A DNA stretch of 64,000 nt from Candidatus Electrothrix communis (lineage in GTDB: Bacteria; Desulfobacterota; Desulfobulbia; Desulfobulbales; Desulfobulbaceae). Position 1 is the stretch's first letter; every line of letters begins with the position of its first letter. Under the pieces are notes generated by a model. The model worked only from the letters and a program-made list of their open reading frames with translations. It was not told where the DNA came from and searched no databases. Location: the NCBI GenBank assembly GCA_030644725.1, contig CP130629.1, positions 2,334,795 through 2,398,794 on the forward strand, read 5' to 3'. Both the position numbers and the translations under genes were made by a program. Below, one piece after another: positions 36,582-47,900 of this stretch.

Positions 36582-37159
36582 GTAGATACCTCCTCCGTAT
36601 CATCAAAAAACCGAAATCGCTTAGGCAACGTCCTCTCCCCGTGGACCCACCAAGCAGCTTCTTTTCATTCCGACCCCAGACGATAGATTCTTTTCGCTAT
36701 CAAAGCATTCAACCCTTTCTATTGTTTCAGTGGTCGGCAGGTTGTAAAAAAGCTCACTACAAAATTTAGACGGGCTATATTCGCCATATGTCGCTTTGAC
36801 CCAACTTTGCCCGGTCATTACATTTTGTACAAAACTCTTCAACCTGCAAAAAACAAATCAGAACATCACACAACGCATCCAAAAACAAGCAGTACCATCA
36901 CTACTTCATCTTGCAATGTACAATTTCCTACATCCCTTGTACAGTTTTTTTTACGCAAAAAAAAGAAAATTCTACTTTTCCCCTCTCACTTTACCCTAAC
37001 AAACGACGATTCCTTCGCTGAGTAAGAAAAAAATATAACAAATTTTCAATCAATTATCAATAAAAAACATCTTACTCAGATAGAGAGCTATCCTGCAATA
37101 AAATTTTTCCATTAAGCTTACAACGTAGCACAATTCAAGGCTTGAACAATAAAATCTCA
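36582..37159. other. Non-coding gap between dnaG and rpoD
   Basis: 578 AT-rich bases with poly-A/T tracts. No gene, tRNA or strong terminator is supported; it presumably holds the rpoD promoter. Confidence 0.5.
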
Positions 37160-39109
37160 TCACGAAGCTTTCCCTTGCAGCGCAAGTATTTTCTTTCTTT
37201 GCAATTCACTGACAAGTGAGTAATTTCCCGCTTGCTCCGCAGCTAGAATTCGTTCCTGCAAATCAACCCCCTTTCTCTGCTGCTGCATATTTTTCAAAAA
37301 TATAAGCAGCTCATCACAAAGTACACGGCCCTGCTCTTCACTCTCATCTCCAAAATGCTCATCTCCGTCCTTGCTCAGCAAATCAGCGATATATTGACGT
37401 TCAGTTCCCGACGCAACAACGGAAAGTAATTGTTCTGGAGTAAAATTACCCTTCAATACAAGCTGTTCCATTGCATCGACAAGTCCCATAATTGGAGATT
37501 GACCAAGTGATGCCCTAAGCCCTCCCGTGAGCAATTCCGACAAAAACTCGGGGTACAACAATAAAAAATCCAACAACTGCCGTTGTTTTTTAGGAAGCTC
37601 ATATAAAGAGCTTGAGGAACTTACCCCCTCCTCCGAGGCCGAGGAAGAATATGTACCCCAACCCTCCTCTCTATCCAAGGGAAAATCAGGTGGTGTCCAA
37701 TCCGAACCCCAATCTGAATCCGATGGCATCTCCGGCACCACCTCTGACTCCGGGGGCCATTGCCGAGTAGGCACATGCTCTACAGGAACATCTTCGACGT
37801 GTCCGAACGCTGTTTGCTTGACCAGAAAACGGTCAGGAGAGACTCCAAGTTGCTCACCAAAATGAGATGCCATTAACTCCCGCTGATCCGCATCAGCAGC
37901 CTGCTCCATCAACTCCGCTAGGTCAGTTATAATCCGATTCTTGCCAGACAGGGTAAGGCCGTGCTCTTCTTTGAGAGCAGAAAAAACAAATTCAGCAAGG
38001 GGAGCAGCGTCTTCAATCAGCTTCTGCACTGCCGCTGCTCCTTTTTCCCGTACGAGAGTGTCCGGATCATGTCCTGTCGGCAGCAGAGCAACCCTGCCCT
38101 CCAGCTGCTCACTAAGGAAAAAGGGGATTGATCTCCGGGCCGCTCGAAGCCCGGCGGAATCGCCGTCAAAAAGAAGCACGACTTCATCACAATAGCGCCG
38201 TAACGCCTTAATATGTTCACGGGTCAACGCTGTTCCCAACGGTGCAACTACATTATCAATCCCGTGAATCGCCAAGAGCAGCAGATCAAAATTACCCTCC
38301 ACCACAACAGCACGCCGAGTAGAACGAATGGCCTGGCGGTGCTGATACAAACCAAAAAGGAGATTTCCTTTGGAAAAAACAATACTCTCAGGTGAGTTCA
38401 TATACTTGGGCTTTCCCTCCCCAAGAAGACGCCCCCCAAAGGCCACTTCACGCCCACTCATATCATAGATCGGAAAGAGGACACGATCCCGAAACCGATC
38501 ATAGTACCGACCTGGCCCTTTCTGGACGGCAAGGCCAGCCTGCTCAATAACAGCTACTGGGAAGTTCTTTTTTTGCAGACGAGAGATGAGGAATTGCCAA
38601 CCTGCGCTTTCCGGGGTTGGCGTGTAACCAAGCTGGTATTTTTCCACTGCTTCAGGCGGCACCCCCCGCTCGTGCAAATATCTTCGAGCCGCCTCGGCCT
38701 GCCCCGATGAGACAAGGGTAGCATGAAAAATACGGGCCGCTTCCTTATTTACCTGATACAGCTGCTCACGTTGCCGCACACGCTCACGCTCGGCATCGGT
38801 AAGATGAGACTCAGGAAGATCGATTTGATAACGCCGAGCTAATTCTTTGAGCGCATCAGGAAAGGTCATATGATGATACTTCATCATAAAGGAAAAAACA
38901 TCACCGGACTCATGGCAACCAAAACAATGAAAGAACTGTCGTTGGGGATTCACAGAAAAGGACGATGTCTTTTCGCCGTGAAAGGGACAAAGACCGGTGT
39001 AGCTACCCCCTGCTTTCTTCAGCCGCACATGCTCACCGACTACCTGGACAATATCCGCAACCTCGCGAACCCTGTCCTTGACCTCGTCCCAGGCTCCTTT
39101 ACTTGACAT
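37160..39109 (-). CDS. dnaG: DNA primase
   Basis: 649 residues from the ATG at 39109, which follows AAGGAAGAAG. The zinc finger has CPFHGEKTSSFSV ... FFHCFGCHESGDVF; the TOPRIM part has VVVEGNFDLLLLAIHGIDNVVAPLGTALT and VVLLFDGDSAGLRAARR. The C-terminal helicase-binding region holds a Glu/Ser-rich insertion (GWGTYSSSASEEGVSSSSSLYEL) that is not part of the core. It makes RNA primers for replication with DnaB. Confidence 0.96.
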   Translation of the reverse strand: MSSKGAWDEVKDRVREVADIVQVVGEHVRLKKAGGSYTGLCPFHGEKTSSFSVNPQRQFFHCFGCHESGDVFSFMMKYHHMTFPDALKELARRYQIDLPESHLTDAERERVRQREQLYQVNKEAARIFHATLVSSGQAEAARRYLHERGVPPEAVEKYQLGYTPTPESAGWQFLISRLQKKNFPVAVIEQAGLAVQKGPGRYYDRFRDRVLFPIYDMSGREVAFGGRLLGEGKPKYMNSPESIVFSKGNLLFGLYQHRQAIRSTRRAVVVEGNFDLLLLAIHGIDNVVAPLGTALTREHIKALRRYCDEVVLLFDGDSAGLRAARRSIPFFLSEQLEGRVALLPTGHDPDTLVREKGAAAVQKLIEDAAPLAEFVFSALKEEHGLTLSGKNRIITDLAELMEQAADADQRELMASHFGEQLGVSPDRFLVKQTAFGHVEDVPVEHVPTRQWPPESEVVPEMPSDSDWGSDWTPPDFPLDREEGWGTYSSSASEEGVSSSSSLYELPKKQRQLLDFLLLYPEFLSELLTGGLRASLGQSPIMGLVDAMEQLVLKGNFTPEQLLSVVASGTERQYIADLLSKDGDEHFGDESEEQGRVLCDELLIFLKNMQQQRKGVDLQERILAAEQAGNYSLVSELQRKKILALQGKAS

Positions 39110-39177
39110 CACTGCTTCTTCCTTGCCGATTCGGTTAACGGTGTTCTGCGTGCAGATTTCCACCCGGAAAATTGCCC

Positions 39178-39203
39178 CTCTCCTCTCCTCTCCTCTCCTC
39201 TCC
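39178..39203. repeat. Pentanucleotide tandem repeat upstream of dnaG
   Basis: About five units of CTCTC/TCCTC type (GGAGA on the dnaG strand), 70-95 bases before the dnaG start. Length change by slippage could alter promoter or leader spacing. Confidence 0.8.
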
Positions 39204-39421
39204 TTCTTGAGTATACTTTAAAAATTAATCATACCAAGGAGATCTGTCGAGATCTATTCGCAAAATTTTTCTTTTTATTGTAAAAAAATCAATGCGTCAT
39301 TCAAGGAAGGAAGAGCTAGAAAACGGTAGCAACATAACATTACATATGTTACGTGCATTGCAGACAATTACATAAAATTCATTGAGAATTCAGTATAATT
39401 CTGCATACCCCTGCTCGATTC

Positions 39422-40459
39422 TCAGGGCCGCACAACCTCTGCTTCTTCTGGAGATACAGATAAGGAAAGCGTGAGGACTGTGCTCAGGACGCCGTCAACA
39501 ACCTTGGCCATACGCTGATAGTTCAGCGTGTCCGGGGTGTCGCCCGCAGTGTGATAATTATGATTTCTTAAAAAGGCTGTGTCGGTAATCATCACGGCCG
39601 GATAACCGTGATGCCAATAATTGCGATGGTCGGAAAAATCCGCACCAAAGAGGATAGGACCTGAGTAACTTACTGTAGGCAGATCAGATGCGCCGTTGAA
39701 ACAACGCTTGACCGTCTTTGCCAAATGGCGATCCTGCCATCGCCCGACAACGGCAGCGTAGAGGCCGTCCTGAGGATAGGCCAAACGCAGCGCCCATGAG
39801 TTATACTCCTGCTGTTCTACAAAATAACCAATCATCTCCAGGCAAAGCATCGCCTTCACGGTGCGTTCCTGCTCAGCTAGGCTACGGGCATGAACAGCAC
39901 TACCCATCTGTTCTGTTCCGAAAAAAGGCCCTTCTTCCGTCCCATAGGCCACCAACTCGATATTGCCTGTGATCTCCCGCTGCCCCAGGAGCCGAGCAAG
40001 CTCCAATAAGCCAGCTGTGCCGCTGGCATTATCATCTGCTCCGGGAAAATCTCCAAACGCATCATAATGGGCTCCAACAATCACCATAGGCCCTTCCTTA
40101 GAGCCGAAGCGGGCAATGATATTCATCTGCTCTTTGTGGCCAGCAGCGGCATTTTCCGCCACATAGGGCTGAAGAGAAACCTGAGCACCGGGGACGGAAA
40201 GCCCAGTTGAGAGATAACGCACAGTGGCGGCCAATTTTTCAGGGTAATTATAGTTACGAGGAGCAAGGTCTTCAGCCAGATACTCAACATGCCAGCGTAA
40301 CCGGTCAGGATTGGCCCGAGGCCCAGTGGGGAATGGGGTTTTCACCGAGGTCGGCTGACGAACGGCCAATATTACCGGACCGCAAATCAAGACAAGAAAG
40401 GCAGCAAGAGCGGCTAGGATACGAATTCCGCTCGGCAAAAATTTCTTCATTGATTTCAT
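39422..40459 (-). CDS. M28-family metallopeptidase
   Basis: 345 residues from the ATG at 40459, four or five bases after the preceding stop; the longer frame overlaps that gene and is not preferred. An N-terminal membrane anchor or signal (IRILAALAAFLVLICGPVILAV) exports it. Zinc ligands of the M28 family are visible: VGAHYDAF, ADDNASGTAGLLEL, AYGTEEGPFFG, and a C-terminal His in NHNYHTAGDTPDTL. It is an aminopeptidase-like or glutaminyl-cyclase-like enzyme of the periplasm; the substrate is unknown. Confidence 0.88.
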   Translation of the reverse strand: MKSMKKFLPSGIRILAALAAFLVLICGPVILAVRQPTSVKTPFPTGPRANPDRLRWHVEYLAEDLAPRNYNYPEKLAATVRYLSTGLSVPGAQVSLQPYVAENAAAGHKEQMNIIARFGSKEGPMVIVGAHYDAFGDFPGADDNASGTAGLLELARLLGQREITGNIELVAYGTEEGPFFGTEQMGSAVHARSLAEQERTVKAMLCLEMIGYFVEQQEYNSWALRLAYPQDGLYAAVVGRWQDRHLAKTVKRCFNGASDLPTVSYSGPILFGADFSDHRNYWHHGYPAVMITDTAFLRNHNYHTAGDTPDTLNYQRMAKVVDGVLSTVLTLSLSVSPEEAEVVRP

Positions 40460-40464
40460 CCGAC

Positions 40465-40989
40465 CTACCCCTGCATTCCTGAGATACCAGTCCGCACCGA
40501 CTCTTCCCCGGCCAGACCAGTCAATTCCACCCAAATTTCCTCACACATTCCCGGCCTGTAAACTGCTTCTTTAAAAACCGGGTATTCCGCCTTATAGACC
40601 TTCAGAAGCCTTTCCTTCTTATCCGCGACACAGGCCCGCATATTGGCAAGCCGATCTGCTGCCTTGACCAGCAAGGCGATTTCCGTTTCACCGCAGACCC
40701 GGGCCATCTTGCTGTAGGTTTTCCCCTTGCGCTCCTTACGATCTCCTCCTGGCTCATCGGTGAGCACAGCGACACAGTCGGCGATCAATCCCCCGAATTC
40801 CTTTTTGATATCATGGAGGCTGGCATCGGTATCCTCGACAACATCGTGAAGATAGGCAATAACGACTACTGGCTCACCGTATTGTTGCACAATCTCGGCC
40901 ACAGCGTCAAGGTGAACAACATAGGGATGCTCACCGTACTTCTGCTCACCGTGGTACTTACAAGCGAACTCGCGGGCTTTCGTTTTCAT
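40465..40989 (-). CDS. Small HD-domain hydrolase, RelA/SpoT hydrolase-like
   Basis: 174 residues. The metal-binding HD motif is VIAYLHDVVEDTDAS, preceded by YGEHPYVVHLDAVAEIV, and a later Asp-containing motif is ALLVKAADRLANMRAC. This is the pattern of MESH1-type and SpoT-type (p)ppGpp hydrolase domains, without a synthetase domain. It could lower ppGpp in the cytosol; the synthetase partner is not in the window. It overlaps in expression with the M28 peptidase just downstream. Confidence 0.82.
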   Translation of the reverse strand: MKTKAREFACKYHGEQKYGEHPYVVHLDAVAEIVQQYGEPVVVIAYLHDVVEDTDASLHDIKKEFGGLIADCVAVLTDEPGGDRKERKGKTYSKMARVCGETEIALLVKAADRLANMRACVADKKERLLKVYKAEYPVFKEAVYRPGMCEEIWVELTGLAGEESVRTGISGMQG

Positions 40990-41061
40990 CTTGATAAAAC
41001 CGGAGGTGTTTCACAGCAAAAAAAAAGGAGCTCAACCAAACAGTTTCAGCCCCTTCAAAAC

Positions 41062-42249
41062 TCACGCGCCTTTAGCCTTAGCCACAGCCCGTTTAAACCC
41101 GTCCGCAGACTTGGCAATCACCTCTGCGTCCACACAAAAGGCCAACCGAATATGACCGGGAGTACCGAATCCCCGCCCCGGAACCGCCAGGATTTTTTCT
41201 TCCTGAAGCAATCTGCAAAATTCCACATCATCTGCAACAGGTGTTTTGGGAAAGAGATAAAAGGCCCCTTTGGGCATGACATACTCTAAACCTGCCTCGT
41301 CCAGCACCTCACAGAATACCTTGCGCCGTTGTTCATAAATGGAGGCATCCACGCTCTCCTCTTGCAGCTCGGCAACCGCCCGTTGCATCAGGGCCGGGGC
41401 ATTAACAAAGCCGAGGATACGGTTGGCCAGGGTCATGGCATTAATCAGGAGGTCTTTTTCATGCATCTCTGGATGAACGGCAATATAGCCAATTCGTTCG
41501 CCGGGCAGCGAGAGATCTTTGGAATAGGAAGAGACCACGATGGAGTTGGTGGTGGTCGCCATAATAGAGGGTGCTTTTGCGCCATCAAAAACGATCTTTC
41601 GATAGGGTTCATCGGAAATCAGATAAATCGTGGTGCAAAATTTTTCTCCTGCCCTATCCAGTAATGCGCCTAGAGCAGCCAGAGATTCTGCGCTGTACAT
41701 CTGGCCAGTGGGATTATTAGGACTGTTGATCAGGATAGCCTTGGTTTTCTCTGTCAGGACCTCCTCAATGGCAGCAAGATCAAGCTGAAACTCGTCGTCA
41801 GTGGGCACAATCTTGACCGCACCGCCATGGTTATCCACATAGAAATGATACTCAACAAAAAACGGGCTTAGAATAATAACCTCATCGCCAGGGTCCAGCA
41901 GGGATTTCATGACCACGTTCAGTGCGCCTGCTGCTCCGCAGGTCATAAGGACATCGCCCATGCCGATCTCCGCACCCTGCTCCTTGGATAATTGGGTCGC
42001 GACGGCCTCTCGTACATAATGGTAACCGCCATTGGGCATGTAGGCGTGCATTCCCGGAGTATCACCTTCAACCAGATCGGCCAGCACCTCGAAAAACTTC
42101 TTCGGTGGCGCGACATCCGGGTTGCCGAGACTGAAATCGAACACATTTTCCGCGCCAAATTCTGCCTTCATCTTGGCGCCTTGCTCAAACATTTTACGAA
42201 TCCAGGAAGAGTTCTCAGCAAACTCCTGCATTTTTTTTGCTACGGTCAT
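41062..42249 (-). CDS. Pyridoxal-phosphate aminotransferase, class I/II
   Basis: 395 residues, aspartate-aminotransferase fold. The PLP Lys is in SSYSKDLSLPGERIGY (about residue 230), cofactor contacts are in CGAAGALNVVMK and SPNNPTGQMY, and ISDEPYRKIVF holds the Asp and Tyr. The C-terminal Arg for the substrate carboxylate is in HIRLAFC. Substrate preference (Asp, Ala or aromatic) cannot be assigned. It runs convergent-free on the minus strand with the HD gene 72 bases downstream. Confidence 0.9.
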   Translation of the reverse strand: MTVAKKMQEFAENSSWIRKMFEQGAKMKAEFGAENVFDFSLGNPDVAPPKKFFEVLADLVEGDTPGMHAYMPNGGYHYVREAVATQLSKEQGAEIGMGDVLMTCGAAGALNVVMKSLLDPGDEVIILSPFFVEYHFYVDNHGGAVKIVPTDDEFQLDLAAIEEVLTEKTKAILINSPNNPTGQMYSAESLAALGALLDRAGEKFCTTIYLISDEPYRKIVFDGAKAPSIMATTTNSIVVSSYSKDLSLPGERIGYIAVHPEMHEKDLLINAMTLANRILGFVNAPALMQRAVAELQEESVDASIYEQRRKVFCEVLDEAGLEYVMPKGAFYLFPKTPVADDVEFCRLLQEEKILAVPGRGFGTPGHIRLAFCVDAEVIAKSADGFKRAVAKAKGA

Positions 42250-42951
42250 TCTTTCCTCTTTCTTGTACTTGATTCGAAGCGCAGGACAAATACCCTGTCA
42301 TCTTCGATAGAACTATAACCAACTCAATATGATACAGCCCTGCTGTCTACTAACAGGAAAGGCTCGCTTCTCACCGGTTTCAATAGAATATATGATATAA
42401 AAAATCAACTGATCGAACTACTACACATTATACGAAAATGCAACTATGAATTCCAAAAGACATAGAATATCAACATCGTATCTTTTTGATTATTTTATTT
42501 AAAAATTGAACAGCTCAAAGAGGACCAAAGGAGAAGAGCAAAGGGAGTACACAGATGAATGCAGATCATCGGCAATGGGGTACAACACGACTTATGAGCC
42601 ACAAACACGCAGGCCCCACGACTTACCGCTCTTGCCAGATTGCGTCACCCAACGATAGCAATCAAACATATCCAACGCCAAAAATATCATTCCAGATATC
42701 CTTAGCAAAGCATCTCCTGCTTTCCCAAATATTCCCCCTGTATTTTCCATTCAAACAGCCTCTGACAGTGACTTTTTCGGCCCCGTTATAAAAAGATTTT
42801 TTTCATCACAAGCCAACCGGGAAAATATCACAAAAAAACAAAGAGCTTTCCCTTTTCAACGTTGAAAACTATTGACTAATCACTCTTAAAGTGAGACGAT
42901 GGTATTTTATATACATGAACCAATAATTCGTTTTTGTAAGGAGAGAATATT
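42250..42951. other. Non-coding gap upstream of acs
   Basis: About 700 AT-rich bases between divergent genes. A possible -35 (TTGACT) is near 42870, but no good -10 at normal spacing was found. The start of acs is fixed by a GTAAGGAGAG ribosome site at about 42936-42945. Confidence 0.45.
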
Positions 42952-44934
42952 ATGGCTAAAAATGAAGACAAAATTGTAAGTCTATTGCAAGAAGGCGCAA
43001 CCTTTGCCCCTCCGGTTGAAGGGCAGGATCAGGCCCACGTCAAGTCAATGGACGAATACAAGGCCGCCTACCAACGATCCATGGACGATCCTGAAGGATT
43101 CTGGGCTGATCGGGCCGAAGAATTGGTCACCTGGGATAAGAAATGGGACAAAGTGTTGGAATATGATTTCGACAAACCCCAAATCGAATGGTTCAAAGGC
43201 GGAAAACTGAACATGTCCGTGAACTGTCTGGATCGCCATCTCACCAATGGTCGCCGCAACAAGGCCGCCATCATCTGGCAGGGCGAACCGGAAGAGGACG
43301 TTAAGGTCTACACCTATCAAATGCTGCACACCGAGGTCTGCCGCTTCGCCAATGTCCTCAGGAAAAAAGGCGTAAAAAAAGGTGACCGAGTCGCCATTTA
43401 CCTGCCTATGGTTCCTGAGCTGTCCATCGCCCTGCTGGCATGTTCCCGTATCGGCGCAATTCACTCGGTCGTTTTTGCCGGTTTCTCCGCTGTGGCCCTG
43501 CAAAGCCGCATTCAAGACTGCGAGGCAAAAGTACTGATTACAGCAGATGCCGTTCTCCGTTCAGGTAAGGTTATTCCACTCAAACCCAATGCAGACAGCG
43601 CCCTGAAAGAGAGCAGCTGTGTTGAAAGCTGTATCGTGGTTGAGCGGGCTGGTAACGATGTCACCATGCAGGAAGGCCGCGATTGCTGGTGGCACGAGGA
43701 AGTAGCTGCCGAGGATATCAGCAGCGAGTGCGAGCCGGAATCAATGGATGCAGAAGACATCCTGTTCATCCTGTACACCTCCGGTTCTACCGGTACCCCT
43801 AAGGGTGTTGTCCACACCACCGGCGGTTACCTGACCTATGCTATGCATACCTGCCAGTGGGTTTTTGACCTCAAAGACGATGATGTTTACTGGTGTACCG
43901 CTGATATCGGCTGGATCACTGGTCATTCCTATATTCTCTACGGACCGCTGGGTCTGGGGGCTACTTCCCTTATGTTCGAGGGTGTTCCTTCTTATCCGGG
44001 ACCGGATCGTTTCTGGAAGATTGTTGAGAAGTTCAGAGTGAACATCTTCTACACCGCCCCGACCGTTATCCGTGCTCTGATGCGGGACGGCGAAGAGCCT
44101 GTCCAGCGCCACGACCTATCCAGCCTGCGCGTTCTCGGTTCTGTGGGCGAGCCTATCAATCCTGAGGCATGGATGTGGTATCACATTAATATCGGCAAAG
44201 AGAAACTGCCTATCGTCGATACGTGGTGGCAGACCGAAACTGGCGGCATCATGATTTCACCGCTGCCCTACGCCACCACCCTCAAGCCCGGTTCAGCCAC
44301 CTACCCGCTACCCGGTATTGATGCGGCAATCTACGACGAAGACGGCAACGAGGCGGCACCCAACGAGGGTGGCCATCTGGTTATCCGTAAACCGTGGCCG
44401 GGAATGTTGCGCGGTGTCTACAAGAATCCGGAACGCTTCAAAAAGACTTATTTCAACCGCTACAAAGACACCTACGATCCAGAAGACGGTGCGCGCAAGG
44501 ATGAGGACGGCTGTTTCTGGATCATGGGTCGTTTGGACGACGTCATCAATGTATCCGGTCATCGCCTGGGGACTGCCGAGATCGAATCCGCCCTAGTTTC
44601 CCATGCCGCAGTGGCCGAGGCTGCTGTTGTCGGGATGCCGCATCCGGTCAAAGGCCAGACCATCTTTGCCTATGTCACCCTGATGGCTTCGATTGCAGAG
44701 TCTGACGAGCTGATCGCGGAACTGCGCAAGCATGTCCGGACAGAGATCGGACCCATCGCCACCCCGGAGGTGATCATGTGGGCACCAGGTCTGCCGAAAA
44801 CCCGTTCCGGCAAGATCATGCGCCGTATCCTGCGCAAGATTGCCGCCGACGACTTTGATAACTTCGGTGACACCTCCACCCTGGCTGATCCTTCAGTTGT
44901 GGACAACCTGGTTGAAGGTAGGAAGAGCATGTAA
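42952..44934 (+). CDS. acs: Acetyl-CoA synthetase
   Basis: 660 residues, the normal length of AMP-forming acetate-CoA ligase. The P-loop is [15 protein letters not shown] (about residue 270), followed by [12 protein letters not shown], the A5 motif [34 protein letters not shown] and the regulatory acetylation Lys in [16 protein letters not shown]. It activates acetate in the cytosol, either to assimilate it or to oxidise it. A bidirectional hairpin terminator follows. Confidence 0.97.
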   Translation: MAKNEDKIVSLLQEGATFAPPVEGQDQAHVKSMDEYKAAYQRSMDDPEGFWADRAEELVTWDKKWDKVLEYDFDKPQIEWFKGGKLNMSVNCLDRHLTNGRRNKAAIIWQGEPEEDVKVYTYQMLHTEVCRFANVLRKKGVKKGDRVAIYLPMVPELSIALLACSRIGAIHSVVFAGFSAVALQSRIQDCEAKVLITADAVLRSGKVIPLKPNADSALKESSCVESCIVVERAGNDVTMQEGRDCWWHEEVAAEDISSECEPESMDAEDILFILYTSGSTGTPKGVVHTTGGYLTYAMHTCQWVFDLKDDDVYWCTADIGWITGHSYILYGPLGLGATSLMFEGVPSYPGPDRFWKIVEKFRVNIFYTAPTVIRALMRDGEEPVQRHDLSSLRVLGSVGEPINPEAWMWYHINIGKEKLPIVDTWWQTETGGIMISPLPYATTLKPGSATYPLPGIDAAIYDEDGNEAAPNEGGHLVIRKPWPGMLRGVYKNPERFKKTYFNRYKDTYDPEDGARKDEDGCFWIMGRLDDVINVSGHRLGTAEIESALVSHAAVAEAAVVGMPHPVKGQTIFAYVTLMASIAESDELIAELRKHVRTEIGPIATPEVIMWAPGLPKTRSGKIMRRILRKIAADDFDNFGDTSTLADPSVVDNLVEGRKSM

Positions 44935-44946
44935 TCCTCTCAAAAA

Positions 44947-44982
44947 AAATCCCGAAGGAAAGAAGTTTTTCCTTCGGGATTT
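44947..44982. terminator. Bidirectional terminator between acs and hrpA
   Basis: A perfect 15-bp inverted repeat (AAATCCCGAAGGAAA / TTTCCTTCGGGATTT) with a short loop, A-rich on the left and T-rich on the right, so it can serve both converging genes. Confidence 0.88.
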
Positions 44983-44996
44983 CCTTTTCCGCTCCC

Positions 44997-47900
44997 TCAC
45001 TCCACCCGCCGACAACTCTCCTCCACCTGCTGCCATTGCTGCTTCAGCCGTTTTTCCGAGATCGGCAGAGCCGTGCCGATTTCCGGGGCAAAGACTGATA
45101 TGCGGAATTCCTCCACCATACGGCGATACCGGGCAACCGCCTCCCGGCAGGGAGCTGCAATGCTCCCGCCTGCTTTCTGCTCCGCCTCTTTCCTCTCCAG
45201 CTGACGCAATTGTTCAGCAAAGGGCAGCACCCGTTTGGCCTTTTCCGTATCCTTGAACGGCCCATGTTCAGCCCGCTCAACCCGTTTGGCCAAGGCCTGA
45301 AGATACCGTCTTCGATCGCTGGCCTCTGCCGGAGACAGACGGGCAAGAAAATCTGAAGGAACAATGCCTTCCAAGAGACCCTCATACTCAGCAAAACGGG
45401 CCGTATCCATATTACGACTCTTGCCGGAACGTTGCCTGCTTTGGGTCAGGGCGACTTGGGTTTTGCGGCGTTCCGCCAGCAGATCCAGCACCTGATTGAG
45501 CTTTTCCCTTGCCAAGCGACTTACTCCCTGGGCTCGAAGATCAGCAAGAACCTGCTCAAAGCTGGCCTTGTCCGGCAGATCCCCGTTAATTTGGAAGAGG
45601 TCATCCAAAATACAGTTGAGCAACAGGGTCTTGGTTTCTCCGGCACCTGCCTTGATCGCTAGGGAGAGCCAGGAAGCAGTATGCCCGGCCACAGCGGCCT
45701 TGCACTCCTTGGTAATGACCTTGATTTCCTTACTGAAATGCTGACCATAAAGAAAACGAAGACCCTTCTTGTTTTCTCTGGTTGCCTGCTCAGGGTCGGC
45801 AATGTACCTTAGGCAAAGCTGCTGTTCCTGGCCTTTACTCAATGCCAGGAACAAGGCCGGATAGTAAAGGCCGGTGACCCGGTTGTGCTCGTCCCGTGCA
45901 GGCAGAGGGCGCGGAGCCTCGGCAAAATCCCATACCTGGATATTCTTTCTTTCCGGCAGGTCTTCGACCTTGGTTCCCTGCCCTCCCCGGATTGCCTGCT
46001 GCACCGAATCGCAATGCCGGGCAAGTTCATGAAAATCACGGGTGCAATACAGGGCCTTTCCCTGCTCATCGCAGAGGCGGAAACGCATGCGCAGATGGGG
46101 GGGGAGATTATCCAGTTGCCAGTCTGCCCGTGTCACCGTGACCTGAGAATGACGCAGAAGGAGACGTTCCAGGGCCGGGTACAGAGATCCCTGATAGAGA
46201 TCCAAGCTGTCCATGAGCAGAGCCGCCGTGTCCGGCAGGGGGACAAAGAGCTTGCGCAGGCGTTTAGGCAGGCCCTTGAGCAGGGCCACCACCTTTTCTT
46301 CCAGCAGACCGGGGACTATCCATTCAAACAGGTTTGGCGCTAGGGCCGGGCAACAGGAGACCGGGATATCCACAGTCACCCCGTCGTCATCCTGACCGGG
46401 ATGGAAGGCGTAATGGAGACGCAGCTCGCCTTGGGGCGTGGTCAGGGTTTTCGGGAAACGATAGAGTTCATCGCTTTCCGGTTGGCTCTGGCAAAGATCC
46501 TGTTCTGTCATCCAAAGAAAGCCGTCCCCTTGTTCACCGGGCTTGCTCTGTTTTCGCTTCATGCTCAAAAAACGGTTTAGGGTAAAGCGATCATAGACCT
46601 CACTGAGCCGCTGATCGTAAAACTCGAACAGAACCTGCTCGTCCGTCATGATGCCGCGCCTGCGCAGGCGTTCTTCCAACTCAGCCTGTTGCCGAGCCAA
46701 GGTCAGATTATGTTCAAGAAAGGGATATTTCCCGCTGAGTTCGCCAGGAATCAGGGCGTCCCGGATAAAGATCTCCCGAGCTTCCACTGCTGTTTTCTTG
46801 CTGACTCGACCGTAATTCACCCGCCGGTCCGCAGCAATGACCAGACCGAAGAGGGTGACCTTTTCCAGGGCCGTGACCTGCCCGGACTTTTTCTGCCAAT
46901 GCGGGTCTGCGTACGATCGTTTGCAGAGATCGCCGCCCAGGCGCTCCAGCCATTCCACCTCAATACTGGCGGCCATGCGGGCAAAGAGCTGTGAGGTATG
47001 GACAAAATCCGCTGCCACGATCCACTGCCCCCCCTTATTATAGAGCCCGGAACCAGGAAAGAGCACGGCCTCCCTATTGCCGCTGATCTGGTAGGTATTC
47101 TTTTCCTTGCGCAGGGCGATATTACGGAGAAAGCCTGCGGTCAGGGCCTGATGAACCAGGGCCGGTGCGGTAGGGGCAGATGTTTTGACCGAAGAATCTT
47201 TCGATTCCGGTAGGGGCACGGCGTGCCGTGCCCCTACAGCATTCTGTAAAGACGACGTTTCCATAATATAAGGAACGGATGTTTCGTCCCAGCGCGAATC
47301 GCCCATACGATTGAGAGCGCTGTCAAACTCCTTATGCTGCTTGAGGATGCGAAGAATCTGCTCGTAGATATCAAACCATTCCCGCATCCGCTGCCAGGAG
47401 CAAAAATTGACCTCGCAAAAACGACGTAATTTCCCTGCGGACGGTGTAGGGGCAGATCCCCGTGTCTGCCCTTTATTATTCCTGCGCTTCTGTCCGTTAT
47501 CTGAGGGCGATTCGGGCGAACACACAGGTTCGCCCCTACAAGCATCCCAAATGTTGACCAGGGTCAGCACATCAGAGCCAGGGTAATTAAAGGCCCGGTG
47601 AGCCTGCCGAGCTTTTTCCAATTTCTCCGGCGGCTGGACACGCGGATCCTGGATCGCCAAAGCTGCGGCAATGATCGTAGTTTCCCGAAGCACACCCAGG
47701 TCCGCGCCCTCAATGATCATCCGGGAAATACGTGGATCGAGGGGCAGACGGGCCATAATCCGGCCCCGCTGGGAGAGTTGGTGCTCGCTGTCAATGGCGC
47801 CCAGCTCTCGAAGAATACGGAAGCCGTCATTGACTGCCCTGGGTGCTGGCGGATCAATAAAGGGAAAATTACGCGGTTCGGGCAAACGGAGCCTGAGCAT

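Noticed and set aside
36582-37159. 6S or other structured RNA in the dnaG-rpoD gap
   Set aside because: No long hairpin or conserved motif could be recognised by eye.
42555-42791. 78-codon plus-strand frame in the acs upstream gap
   Set aside because: No ribosome site, odd composition and no recognisable motif; treated as chance.
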